Shown here: positions 1 through 13,400 of the stretch, one piece after another
Layout: every line of letters starts with the position of its first letter
Position numbering within the stretch: the first letter of the stretch is position 1
Assembly: GCA_019914995.1 (NCBI GenBank)
Contig: CM034133.1
Location: 3,100,001 to 3,164,000 of the forward strand
Length of the DNA stretch: 64,000 bases
Source of the DNA: Acanthochlamys bracteata
Taxonomy: Eukaryota; Streptophyta; Magnoliopsida; Pandanales; Velloziaceae
Direction: 5' to 3'
Notes under the pieces: model-generated
What the model was told of the DNA's origin: nothing
The model's database searches: none
The model's input: only the letters and a program-made list of their open reading frames with translations
Made by a program: the position numbers and the translations under genes

Positions 1-1230
1 ATAATAACTAAGTAAAAACTGCATATACTTTTTATATATTTTTTATAAAATTTTTATAATATATTATTAAAAATTTATTTAAATAATAAATTAGAATGAA
101 AATAAGGTTCCAAAACATTTTCAAGCACCATAGTTATTTATGAAATTTATAAGCAACCTGTTGTTCATGTGATGATCAGCACAGGAGAAAACGATACTCT
201 TCTTATCTTATTTTTTTCATTATTGTTACGAGAAACTGCTGGCCCTTTCTGTTTCTGTCTAAGATGGAGAAGTATTAATCACTGACTGTGAAGTTTCTTC
301 CAACAAATCCTTCAAACAATTTTTTTCTTTATTTACCTTGAATTTTTTATTGTGAAAATTTTCTGTTTTGTTGGTGACAGCAAATTTTAGACTTGTAGAA
401 GATGTTTGTCAATACTTTTGAATTTTTTTTTTTATAAATAAAAACTATTTTAATTTTTTTAAAATAGGTTTTATTTTTATTTTAAAAAAGTAAAAGTAAA
501 TAATAATAAAATCTATAATATAAATTTTTTGTACTTTCTAAAATTTTTTTAAATTATTTTAAAAAATTTATTAAAACATAAATAAAAAATATAAATAATA
601 TCAAACAGGTACGTAACATTAATTTGAGATGGATCTAAGTGACTAGGTTTCGAGTCAGTTTTATTTTTATTTTTCTTACACGAATGACTACCACAGAATG
701 TATATGAACTGATATAGGCTTTCTCTGGAGTTGCTTTCAAAAAAGTTAAAACAAGATTTTTTTCATTTTAAAGATTTTATTTACAATATTTAAGAATTTT
801 CTAATTAAATATAAATTTCTTATTTTTTACTTAAAAAGTTAATAATATATTTTTACAATTAAAAAATAATATATTTTTATCAAAATTATTTTAAATTATG
901 TCAATCATATCTAAAGCTTTCATTAAGAAAGGATTATTATCTTACGTGCCCATGTCAAAGTCTACCTAAAAATTAAATAAATTTCATCTCATCTAAATCT
1001 AATCATTCATATCGTTTGCTGAATTGGCAATCACATTACACACATTGAGGTTTATGTGAAATGTTATTATATGAAAATTAGTATATAACTTTTATATTTA
1101 AATTATTGTTGGTAATTATATGGCGGCGCGATATTTTATATTCAATAATATAACTATTACAGTAATATTTCTCCTCCATAAAAAACTGGAATAAATAATA
1201 AATTAAAATTTTACTAAAAACATAGCAGTG
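1..1230. other. AT-rich intergenic DNA upstream of the first gene
   Basis: No coding region is supported here. The stretch is very AT-rich, with T-runs and A-runs around 420-610 and 780-900 that resemble the other AT-rich blocks scattered through the window. It probably includes the distal promoter of the DUF630/DUF632 gene, but I see no specific element I would name. Confidence 0.6.
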
Positions 1231-2763
1231 GTTTAGTGGTCCACGCACTACTGCACTCGCATGAAATTGAAAGAAACAAAAAAAAGGTTCCATCTTTACA
1301 TTTGCTGGCATTTCGCTTCTTTCTTCTCCTTTCTCACCTTCTTCTCTTCTCATCACTTCAAACCAAACCAAGAAAACCAAAATCTGCTCTTTTCCTTCTC
1401 TTTCCTTTGTGCAATCTCTCTCCCTATTTATTCAATGTTGGAGTTGTTCAAGTTTTCTTTTTAATCTTGCTAGAATCGGATTGACTTAGTCTGTGATTAA
1501 TCTGCAGCAGTTTCAGGTACGGAATAGAAAAGCAGCTTCCCCTGTTCTGTTTTTTTTCTCTTCTTATTGAATTTTACTTTTCTTGGGAGTAGGAGTTTCT
1601 GTTTGATCGCAGTTGAAATTGAATTTCTTTACCTGAATCTGGGAATTGAGAATTGGTTGCTTTTACATGGAGAATTTTTTTAAAGACTAGCTTTTTTTGA
1701 ATTTTTTTTTGTTGGTACTTTGTTAATTTCTGGGGGAAGTTTTTTTAATTTATAGTGATGGTCTATGTTTGTAACGATTTGAATCTGCTCAACTTGAATA
1801 TCGGGCAATGGGAATTTGATGGTTTTACCTTAAAAATCACTGCCTGCTAGATTTTCTTCTTCCCTTCATTTTCTTTTCAGATTTTTCTCTCTATTTTTAA
1901 AGAGTTGAATTATGGTATTGATTTGGAGTGGGAGGGTATCCAAAAACGGTTCTTTTATTTTACAAATCCCGCTGCTACTTCTTTTTTAAAAAAAAATCAT
2001 CTTTATTCGGGTTTTAGTTGAATTTGAATTTATCGGTAACTTTCTTAAAATTTCCAGCTGAAATCTGAGTATAAGAATTGAAGAGATGTTTTTCTAACAT
2101 TCACAATTATTTTTTTAGCGAATTGAATTTTTACTGGTGATAGTTCTCTGTTGAAATTATTGAACTGAACTTTTGGCTGATGTTGGTAGCTTGTTGGAAC
2201 GGCTGATTTGGTATTATTTTTTCCCCAATTCAGGTGCTTTCGCAATTCCAGGTCAATTTTTACCGCCTTATTTCTGAATGGAAGCTACCACACTTGGGAA
2301 TTGTTGATTTTTTTGGTAGTCTTTTGTAAGTTGTAACTTGGAATTTGGGTACTCTTTTAATTTATTGACCTTTATTGGAATTATGATATTCAAAGGGATG
2401 GATTTTGTTTTTTGGTGGTGTTGAAACTGCTAAAGCGAAACCTGGGTGTTGAGAAATAGGTGGTTCAGTTACTGCTGCTACTGCAGCCTCTGCGGCTGTT
2501 CGTATGTTCCTTGTTATAGATGGGCTTTGCTTATCGAATTTGACTGAATAGTTAGATGTTAATTAATTACTACTTTGTTTTAGTGGTCATGGCCTTTGAT
2601 ATATATGGTGGTAACAACTTTTCGATTGTTTTTGGCAGTAGTGGGGCAATCACCAAGTGCTTTTATCTCTGAAGGCTAGCCTAGGTTGTTGGCTTTTCAA
2701 GATCTGATTATCATCAAATACTTGAGAGGAAGCTTTTTAGGAACGCATGAGTGCTTTTTCAAC
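1231..2763 (+). promoter_or_regulatory. Putative 5' leader with intron of the DUF630/DUF632 gene
   Basis: A pyrimidine-rich CTTCTTT tract (about 1310-1450), typical of plant 5' leaders, is followed by a good splice donor at 1516/1517 (TTTCAG then GTACGG). A T-rich run ending in GGCAG at 2638 makes a plausible acceptor, so the leader may be split by an intron of about 1.1 kb. An upstream ATG at 2747 opens a short frame that overlaps the main start out of frame and could lower translation. All of this is inference from splice-like signals; the transcription start is not determined. Confidence 0.4.
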
Positions 2764-5700
2764 ATGGTCTTTACAGGATCTAAATTTGAGGAAGACAAAG
2801 CACTAGAGTTGTGTCGGGAAAGGAGACGGTTTGTTAAGCAAGCTGTTGATGGGAGATACTCACTGGCTGCTACTCATGCATTGTATGTCCAACATCTTAG
2901 AAATGTTGGAACTGCACTACAGAAACTTGCCGAACCTGAATCTGTTTCTGAATCTTCTTTGTACACTTCGACTTCTGCAACTCCTGGTCCCCTTGCTTTA
3001 ACTGAGAAGTCAATTTCCCAATCCCAGCTGTCATACTCATCCCCATCTCATTCTCAGCATGTTGAAGCAGGGGAGCACTTATCTCCTGTACCTTCGCCAC
3101 TTTCTTCTGGGAGGTTTCACATGAATTACATGAAGGCTGGCAGGAGGACGTCTATGGTCGTTGAAGAGAAGCCGCCCATTAATGAAGCAGCAGCACTACA
3201 GCAGGCTCCTGAAACTCCTAAAAGTGGCAAACTGCAATCAGATGGGAGTCTATCCCCCGAGCCTCATCCACAAACCCCTAGTACACCACCTTGGGATTAT
3301 TTCGATTTCCTCCATCCAATTGACAGTCACCTTTCATTCCAAGATGCAAGGTCTTTGAGCCATGACTTTGACAGTGTTGATGATATCAGTCGGCTGAGAG
3401 AGGAGGAGGGGATACCTGATCTGGAGGTAGAAGGAGAGAATGCTTCCAGAAATGGAAGAGATGAGTCAGTAGACTCAGAGGAGGATTTCGATCAGCCTTC
3501 CCCAGAAAACTTGGTTAGAATGTTCAGGAACCATAGTGAAGTTTCAAATATCGGTTCCAAAAGTGATCCTCCCTTCCTTAAATCAGTTAACTCAGATTCT
3601 AAGCAGAAAAACGAAGAGAAACAAATTCTTACTAATGGTATCCATGATAGTGATGAGAATCCTTCGTCAACGCCTTTGAAGTTGAAATCTTTTGCACTTG
3701 CTCTTCCCATGAATGGCAAGGAGAAAGAAGTTAGTACCGAAAGCAAATACACAGAAAGGGACTTCTTATCATGCATGAAAGAGATTGAAGAACTTTTTGC
3801 CAGGGCTTCTGAATCAGGAAAGGAAATTCCAAGGATGCTGGAGGCCAAGATAAACTTCCGCCCTTTGTTTCCTGAGAAGAAAGGTAGAGTTTTCTTTTAT
3901 GCTGTAGACTGAATGGTTACTACTTCTGTGGAATTTTGACTTTATGTAGCTACTTTAATTTACCTTGTCTATGACCGGACCTGTTCTTCTTCTTGGCTAT
4001 TTAGCTTCCACTAATGGAAGGTGCTTTAACTTGCAGTTGCATAATGTAATATTAGTATGATTTGGTAATAATTAACTTTTGTGTTGGATTTATTCACATT
4101 GCAAATCACTTAAGATCTGATTTTTGTTTGCCCGGCTGCAGCTCACAGATCTAAAGCATCCGATTTTTTTGCATCCTGCTTTTCCTGCTACACGGGAGGA
4201 TCTGATATTCGTCAAGGTAATTATGGTATCTTAAATTTTATTAAATACAATTATTCACTGAGTAACTAGTCTCTTATCATTGACAGTTGTTCATCAAATT
4301 TATGAACTTCAAATACATATATACTGCCTGGATCAAATTTCTAGTCAACTGTCATAAAGCATTGCACCATATAGTACTTGTCCATGTCATTAGCTGCTTC
4401 TTTCGATGAAATAGATGGATTTTCTTCAATCTGCAATGAGTCATGATTCTTGCATTTTTTACTTTGCTAATATCTTGAGCTAGTTCGTTGTTACCTAGCT
4501 GTATCTTCATGTTTTGACTGCAGCGCCTGATCAAAATGAGACGAAAGTTTTAACATGGCATAGATCAGCATCATCTCTCTCCTCGTCATCAAGGATCCCT
4601 CTTGGTGCAACATCAAAAGATGATAGTGAGGATTTCAGTAGCTACTTCGGGAGCTCATACATGAATTCAGGAAGTCATGCTTCAACATTAGATAGATTGT
4701 ATGCATGGGAAAGAAAGCTTTACGATGAAGTGAAGGTAAATATTCCCCTCTGCAGATCTTTCTTTGTTTTTTCTTCCCTCCAGTGCAGTTTCTTCTTTCT
4801 TGATGCTTAACTTTTGAAATATCAAAAAGAGATTGTGTAGTATATAAATTGAATTTGCTGAGGCAAATTAATGGTAGAGTTTTTTAACAAGGATCTCCTA
4901 GAAGCTTGTGTTAGTCTATCAGATTGCTAGTGTTCATTCTACTTTCTTGGAGAAGGTAGCTTAAAGAAATTTATAATGTGCAAAGAAGCTGGTTCAAGGC
5001 CTTAACACAAGTTTTTAGCTAGTGACGAGTGAAAGCATAACTTGAGGATAAAGATTCCTGCTTTGCTGTTTGCAGTCCTGCTAATTTATGTTTATTGTGG
5101 ATGTTTTTCATTCACAAGATCTTAATATTTGTTAGCTGCTCACAGGCTAGTGGCACTATACGAAGTGAATATGACATGAAGTGCAGGCTACTCAGAGAAG
5201 AGGAGTCAAAGGGAGATAAATCTTCTAGTACTGACAAAATTCGTGCAGCTGTTAAGGATTTACACTCCAGAATTCTAGTTGCAATTCATAGAATTGATTC
5301 TATATCAAGGAAAATTGAAGGAATTAGAGACGAGGAACTTCAACCACAGTTAGAGGAGTTGATTGGAGGGTATGGTATAGCAACTTATACTTATTCTGCT
5401 CCCATTAAAATACGTGTAGTTTTGATTAAAAGTTGCTTTCTTATCACTTGCAATAAGGAAACATATATGAAATTACTTCCTGTATACTTAAACACATACA
5501 TCTCAGTGCTTTATGCTTCGAACTATTTAGCTTTTCGGAGCCTTGACAAGTCATTAAAACAATGATGTCAAGGTTATGTTTGCATATGAAGTTGATCCCT
5601 CTAAGATCAGGATGGCATTTAGATTTTTTAACTGTCAGTTAAAAAGCAGATGCAATTCCTAGAAAATTTGAGCATGCTAGTGGATATCCTTGTTTTCTAT

Positions 5701-6705
5701 GTAAATAAAGATGTTGGCAAATTGGTGGTCTAAGGACGAAGCTTTTGTTCCCATCCCTTGGTAAACAGATGTTAGGAATTTGCATATCCAATGAAAGACT
5801 TGTTCTTTACATATTACAAAACTAGCAACCAGTCATTGATGCCCAACATTAGAAGTCCTATTAGAATTTAGTATGTGAGTTATGTCATAACCTTTGCTGT
5901 GGGACATTTGATGTTGCAAATTTTATCTTTATCGTCTGTTTGTGTTTTGTTTTGTCATTTACTGGTGAAATTTCTATTTGAATGAGCATTAGATCCTTAT
6001 CCTGATTGTGAATTTCGGTTTTGTCAATCCAGTTTTACTCGAATGTGGATGATGATGCTCGACTGCCACAAGAAGCAGTTCATCATTGTCTCCATGGCCA
6101 GGAAAAACGGCTCTGTGAGGATCTCATCGCATTCAGAATCTCATCGGCAGGCAACTGGTCTCCTTGAGTTTGAGCTAAGCTCTATGCACTCTAGCTTTAC
6201 TAAATGGATCTCAGTACACAGATATTACCTGCAATCAATAAATGGGTGGCTCAACAAATGTGTATTCCCTTTAAAGCAGCACAGATCTGCAAGGAGAAGG
6301 AGGAACGAAGAATTTGACCCAAGGAGAGACCGAGCTCCACCAATTTTCATCACTTGCCGTGAGTGGCTCCTTCTGCTGGATAACTTGCCTACAAAAGAAC
6401 TTGAATTAGCTATCAAGCACTTAATCAATGTAGCTGCCAATCTCTTGCCTCACCCTGAAAGAACTCATATAAAGCAGAAGCTATCTTTATCCATATCTCG
6501 GAAAACAAGCGGGTTTTCTCAACTCGGAGAAGAAGTTCCAAGAGCTGATGCCCCTGTCGACTGGAGTGTCAACATGGACACCTTGCAATCTACCTTACAA
6601 AATCTACTTGATAGTTTAAAAACATTCGCTGAGAAGTCAGTGGAGAAATATGAAGCTCTTCAGTCTTCCATCACTTATGCCAAGGAAGCATACGAGAAAT
6701 ATTAA
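2764..6705 (+). CDS. DUF630/DUF632 protein (NRG2-like, At1g52320 type)
   Basis: Five coding exons: 2764-3883, 4142-4216, 4524-4735, 5146-5369 and 6033-6705. They join in frame to a 767-residue protein. Residues 1-60 match DUF630 (EDKALELCRERRRFV), a Ser/Pro-rich acidic middle follows, and DUF632 starts near residue 335 (RDFLSCMKEIEELF) and runs almost to the C terminus, including SGSHASTLDRLYAWERKLYD and QPQLEELIGG. The family is plant-specific; one member, NRG2, acts in nitrate signalling, but most are uncharacterised, so the role here is open. The start at 2764 was chosen because the spacing from Met to the conserved EDKAL block equals that of relatives. Relatives begin Met-Gly, an N-myristoylation site; here residue 2 is Val. 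An upstream in-frame extension exists but has no ATG. Length and exon joins look intact. Confidence 0.9.
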
Positions 6706-7494
6706 TATCTGAGAAATCCTAATCATCGCATTGTTGAGGAAGCATATAGTTCTAGAGTCTGCATTTTGTTTATTATTATGTGCATGCAATTATCAAAATG
6801 TTTTTTATTACCTTTTTTTATATATTAATTGGGCAAAAAGAAATTTACATGTCTGGGAATAAGCAATTATTTATAGGAATAACTGCATTGTATAGAAATT
6901 TGTAAGAAAATAAGAGAGATCTCTTCTACTTAGTTTGTAATATATATAAATAATTTACTTACCTGTTCCAGTTAACTATATATATTTATTTCTTAACTCC
7001 TGCTGTAATTGCAGTCAGTTACATTTTTCTTTTGCAGATAAAATCATTTGAGTATCTGTTTATCTTGCAGAATTTATTAGTGCGTCAGTTTTACTTATAA
7101 CGTACAAACAATAATAAGCTCTTCAATCTATCTGTCTTTGTGTGAAACTACAGATAATAATTTATATTGTAATTTTTCCAACTAATTAACAGCTATAACA
7201 AAAACTAATCTAGTTCGCAGGAAATTACCAAAAATAACCCTGTATTGGTTTCTATTATATATATGAAGGACGGCTGCCGGAAGGGGGGGGAGGGAGAGAG
7301 AGACAGAGATAGCGAAGTCTCCGGCCCCGTGTTTTAATATTTTTTTCCTATCGGAGAAAATAGTCGGAGGTTGAAGCTTCTGGACAAATCGTTTCTCTTG
7401 AAAATTTTCTAAGGAATTTTCTCTTGTGAGAGTTTGGTTGAAATTTCGGAAGTTCAATTTGATCGGAGGCTTCTTTGATTTGTAGAATTTGGAG
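6706..7494 (+). promoter_or_regulatory. 3' region of DUF630/632 gene and promoter/leader of ERGIC3 gene
   Basis: This gap of about 790 bp holds the 3' UTR of the upstream gene and the promoter of the next. A TATATATA run at about 7254-7262 lies upstream of a G- and GA-rich leader (7280-7310), which fits a core promoter with the ATG at 7495. No other feature was seen. Confidence 0.4.
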
Positions 7495-10400
7495 ATGGAG
7501 ATCGTTAATAAGCTTCGGAATTTGGATGCTTACCCTAAAGTTAACGAGGATTTCTACAATAGGACGCTTTCCGGTGGAATTATTACAATCACTGCTGCGT
7601 TTGTTATGTTCATCCTCTTCATCTCTGAAATCAGTGAGTCGTTTTACTTCTTCATTGTGTAATGATTGATTGAGTTTTCGAATTTGTTGAGGCCATAAAA
7701 AATTGATTTTTTAAATCGGTAGTTGATCTATGATGGCAGAGAGCCCTCCCGGTACCTTGACTAGATGATGAATGTATGTAGCTTTGGGTGTTGCTTGTTA
7801 TTTGAGCTTTTAGATGAAATTGGAGAAAATTTGATCTATTTTGTGGTGTTTGTTTATTGGGTGGGTCGTGTTGTTTGACAGCAGTTACTCGTTGTTCTAA
7901 CTAATTAAAAGTTGCTCTTCTTTGTGGTAGATGAAATTAGTCATTGAATTTTGTGTGGAATATTATTTTTGGTCATACTAATACGTTACTGTTTTGTAGC
8001 ATACGTAGCATTAGCATATAGATCACTATAGTTAATTCGTTTTGTTGATTATGGAAGCAATGATACTCAATTTGTTATTCAAGAACTTTGACTAGAGAGG
8101 AACAAGTAGATGGAAGTGATGTGCAGGCTATAAAGCCAGTTAAATGAGTTTTGTGCACAAAAGTTCAATCGTTAAGTTATATACAACAACAAACTAAGCA
8201 TTTATTCCACTTAAATTGGGTTGGCTATATGAATTCATTTTCTGCATTCCGTTTGATTATAAACTAGCAAAAGATCCAATTATTCAAAATTCTTCGCCAC
8301 CATCCTGTGCCAAGTTAATTTTGGTATATTCTTTTTCTCTTAAAGTGTTCAAATATAATCGCGTCATTTTTATTTACTGCAGCATCTTTTAGTCTGCAAA
8401 ACATGTCCGAACCACATAAGCTTACCCTTCTCTTAACTTATCCTCGATCGGAGCGTGCGTTGCTTAGTGGTGTATATTTTTATTTCGTATTTTGTCCATT
8501 CTAGTATAGCTACACATTCATATTAACATTTTTATTTTCGCTATATTTATTTTATAAACATCTTGATATTTAATAGCACTGCAACGTATAACATTATTGG
8601 TCGAGTGACAGTTCTATAAAACTGACCTTCTAGTCTTAAAGATATCTTTTTGTCACATAAGTATCTGCAACGCCTTACTATTTCATCCGTCCTGTCTTAA
8701 TTTTATGCATAATATCTTCTTTAATTCTTCCCTCTTTATGAATAATCGAATTTTAAATATTTAAAATTATTACTTCGCTGTACAACACAATTTCCTACGA
8801 CAACAGTATTATCATCATCTTTATATTTACTAAAATTAAAATGCACGTATTCTATCTTAATTCCTATTTAATTTATGATCCTTAGATTCTAAGGTACTAA
8901 TTCAACATTCCAATTTATAATTTATATGTTTTTGTCTCAACAACCATATGTCACTGGTGAATAACATCCACCACAATACTTCATCCTAAATATGTCGAGT
9001 GAGTTATCTATTAATAAGAAAAATAAGTAAGGACTTTAAATTGAAGCTTGATGTAAACTTATAGTAATAGAAAACTTTTACTAATATCACCATTATAGTA
9101 TACTCTAATGACTACTCTGTCGTACATATGTTTACTAATTTTTATATATGTATTAGATATATATTTTCTAACCTCACCATACACTTCTCTAGGTATTTTA
9201 TCGTAAATTTTTTCTAAATTTATAAAAACCATATGTAGGACTTGCTCCTTCTCTCTATATTGTTTTATAAATTTTCTAGTAGATAAATTATTTCAGTAGT
9301 ATATCTATTTGGCATAAAATTAAACTGATTATCTGAAATTTGTGAATTGCATCTTAATCTATGCTCAATATATCTCTCTCACAATTTCATTGGATGGCTC
9401 ATGAGCTTGATTCCTTTATAATTAATACAATTTTGAATGTCTCCCTTATGTTTATAAATAGGCAATAAGGCACTTTTCCTCTATTTATCTGGTAATTTTT
9501 TCACTCTTTAAAATAATTATAAACAATTTGTTAGCAAAGTAATCTCCACTTGACCTAAATGCTCCAAACTTCAATTGGGATTTCATTTGGACCGATGGCT
9601 TTTCTTATCTTCTTTTTTTTAAAGCTTTCCTAACTTCTGATGGTTGGATTTGTCTAATATAATTAATATTCTTATCTAGATCAACATCCACTAAGTTGGT
9701 TATATCCACTAATTGTTAAGTTATATACTTAAAAAAAACATAACTTATTATTACTATGTATAGACAATTATCTCTACCTCTTTGATAATTTCTTGACAAT
9801 TTATTTTATCATTGTTATATGCAGGATTGCTTCTATATACTGCAACTGAGACTAAGCTGGTTGTAGACACTTCACGAGGGGAATCGTTACGCGTCAATGT
9901 TAGTTCTTTACCCTTTAAGCTTAATTGCATTATACACCAGAATACATTTTATGCTACTTGTGCAATTGGTATTAGGGGTTAGGAAGTCAAGATGATTCTT
10001 CATGTGCATAATCTCTTTATGAGAATCGGATATATTACCATTGTCATTATAGTTGACTTTGTTTGTTATTTGCAGTTTGATATCACATTTCCGTCACTAG
10101 CTTGCTCACTTATTAGTGTTGATACCATGGATGTCAGCGGTGAGCAGCATTATGATATCGTATGTTGATGCCTCTTTTCTCTCTAGCTAAAATTTATTCT
10201 GCTAGAAATTGAATGGATTTTTCCTACTATATTACTTTTTTTAAAAAAAAGTAATTCCTTAATTATTTGAAATCTATTCTTTCTACAGAAGCATGATATA
10301 ATAAAGAAAAGGATAGATCATCTTGGAAATGTGATCGGCTCTAGACAAGATGGAGTTGGTGCTCCTAAGGTTGATAACATGATGCCTCTTCCAATCAGTA

Positions 10401-13400
10401 TGCAATTTTTTTTAATAATTCTGCATTCTTGGTGTTCTTGCTTCTGTTTTACTTGATGCATTAATGAGATAGTTAGCCCTTCTTTTTCCCTTATACTGTG
10501 TCGCATTTCTCTTCTTCTCATGTCCAGCGTAATGCATGCTTCTTTAGCCCCGGGGGCTCAGCTATGACTTAATTGGAATTGAATGTGAATTGTAGGGAGT
10601 TAATATTTCTTCTTTTTTTTTGTTTGAAAATCATAGAATGTCTAGACCGAGCTATTCAAGTTTAAGATGTTTATAAGATAAACGTAGCGAAAATGAGAAT
10701 GTGTTGGTATACTAAAATAGACAAAATACAAAATGAGAATGTACACCGACAAGTATCCGTCGTGCAGATTGTGACAAGTTAACCGAATATAGACTTTGGT
10801 GGTTCGGACATGTCTTGTATAGAATTAAAAATGCTGCAGTGTATAAGAGTGGTGCAATACCATTCGAAAACTTCAGAAAAAAAGGAGTATACCAAAATAT
10901 ACTTGGCCTATAGTGGTGGCCAAGAATTTGGAGGAATTAGATTTTTTGCTATTTTGGTTTATAATCGAATGAAATGCACAAACGGATTCATGTAGCCGAC
11001 CCCACACAAGTGGGATAAAGGTTTAGGTTTTTTGTGTTGTTGATAGCTATTGCATGTCACATTTTGCCATTGATTGTGCTGTTGATATTTATGCTAAAAT
11101 TTAGAAGATTTTTATGTAAGAAAATGCTTTAATCGTTATGTTTAATTGTGAAATTTGTTTTAGCTTGCTTAATTTCTTCAAATGAAGTCATTAACCATTT
11201 TTCATTGTTTTCTCGTTTAGATTGAAAGGCCTTTGCAAAGGCACGGGGGAAGGCTGGAACATAATGAGGTTTACTGTGGTTCTTGCTTTGGTGCTGAAAC
11301 GGTATCAATTTGAATAATACTTGGCCTTCCTAACATCTTCCGTTTATGACTTATAAATAAGTACTATTATGTATACTGTGATTTAGTATACTGTGATTCC
11401 ACTTTGCGTCATGCACAAATGAAATTTCTTTCTCCATCTTTGAAGCACCTAGCGTTGATGACATTCTCCCTTGTAACCATGCAGTCCGATGATCATTGTT
11501 GCAACTCATGTGAGGAAGTTCAAGAAGCATATAGAAAAAAAGGCTGGGGTTTGACCAATTTGGATTTAATCGACCAGGTGATTGGAGTTTGAAAATTTGT
11601 GTCTTTTAAATTTTGTAAACATTTATAGTAGGTCACAATGCTTAATTTTTGCCGAATTATATATAGAAGAAAAGCCTTCTATTAAAAGATGATGATTAAG
11701 CTATCGCTTACATGCTGCCAAAAACTATTTGTATGCATGATTTAGTTACGGAACCTATTCTTGTTTAAATAATTGGACCTATTCGAGAAGATTAGCTTGT
11801 ATCTACTTTTTCTCACGAGGATGGCTTAGTTAAGGATCTTATTGAACGCACTTAGTGACTCAGGAATAAAGATTTACATTTAACTTTTTTTAAAGACTAA
11901 TCGACTTGTAATTAAATTGGTTGTGTTTGTGTGTGTCACGAGTAATGCAATAAAATTGCAAGTTTGTATGCAATCTTTAATTTAACTAGTTCATCGTGAA
12001 ATTTCTCGGTACCATGTTGAGGTGGTTGTCTTGGTTGCACATACTTAGTGCTTCTGTACGACTATTTTGACTTTTCTATCCATTCAATTATCTCGATAAA
12101 ATATATTTTATTTAGATAAAATACATTGTATATAAGGTAAGTTTAGAGTATGGTAGAATATTATAGATATTTAGGATAGTTTGGCATAAATTTAGAGTAA
12201 CTTAGGGAATACTCTAGATAATTTGAATATTTGGAAGGTAGAGATTTTTGTATTGGATATTATGTAATACTTTGTGGATCAAGTGTTCTCTACCTTCCGA
12301 TCAAAGTAATCTCTACCGTTCATTGAGGAGGTGGAGTGGGTATAAATAGGAGAGCAAGACTTTCATTTGGGACCATCAAGCAAAAGTTTTGTACCAAGCT
12401 TGAGTGCTAATAAAAGAGCTCTTTCCATACTTTATTGGCAAGTGCGCTTCTTACTTTTCTTTTTTTCCTTAAATCCATACAAGCTTTTTTAGCTATCCTT
12501 GATAGTTACATTAGGGAAAAAGCTGATTTAGATACAAGGGGTGTGACTAAGTGCCACAAGAACTAGGGTAAAACTCTAGACCTGTGACATTAGATAGGTC
12601 TACTTAGATTGGAGAGAGGAAAAGGCATTTCGTGATTAAGAAGAAAAAACCTTTCAAATAGTCCCTTGGTGAACATGTAATCAACTTAAGATGGAATATT
12701 TTAGTGTAATGACTTGAATGTGGTGAGTACTTGTAAAGGCTATTTGTTTGGAATTGGTATATTAGTTGCTTTATGTTTTGAGGAGTAATTTGTTTGTTGT
12801 CGTGGTGTAAATGTTTTTATTTGTTCGTATCTGAATCAATACTTGAACTAGGATACTTTAATGTGAAAACTCTTGAGAGGTACAAGATTTGTGTATTATA
12901 ACTAAGCTGGCTATGTGAGGATTGACACTTCAGTCGGAGAAGTTCAGCATCTTGTATGTCTAAGATTCATGCATTTTTTGCATACTAAAGATGCATTTTG
13001 ACATTGCTCCAGCCATCTTCTACATTGGTTTGCATTACGTGACATGATTTGCAATTTGAGTGCTTATTTTCCTGAAAGACAGTGAATAATCTTTCAGTGC
13101 AAAAGAGAAGGTTTCATCCAAAAGGTTAAAGAAGAAGTAGGAGAAGGTTGCAACTTGGATGGCTTCTTGGAAGTCAGCAAAGTTGCAGGAAATTTTCATT
13201 TTGCTGCAGGAAAGAGCTTCCATCAGACTAATATTTTTCTCCAAGACCTGCTATCAGCTTTCCAAACAGAAAATCACAATGTGAGCAGCATATAAATTAT
13301 TGTAAAATTTATGGGCCGTCTAGAGGTTCACTTATGAGCTTTTGGTTACTTGTCTATGTGTTAAAGCATTTCATGACAGTTAAAACCTTTTTCTTTTTCA

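Noticed and set aside
1220-1265. tRNA-like hairpin (GCAGTGG...CTACTGC)
   Set aside because: No T-loop or anticodon arm could be laid out; it is only a short inverted repeat.
2686-2763. Longer N terminus of the DUF630/632 protein from 2686
   Set aside because: The extension starts with TTG, not ATG, and relatives have no such sequence; the ATG at 2764 gives the family's spacing.
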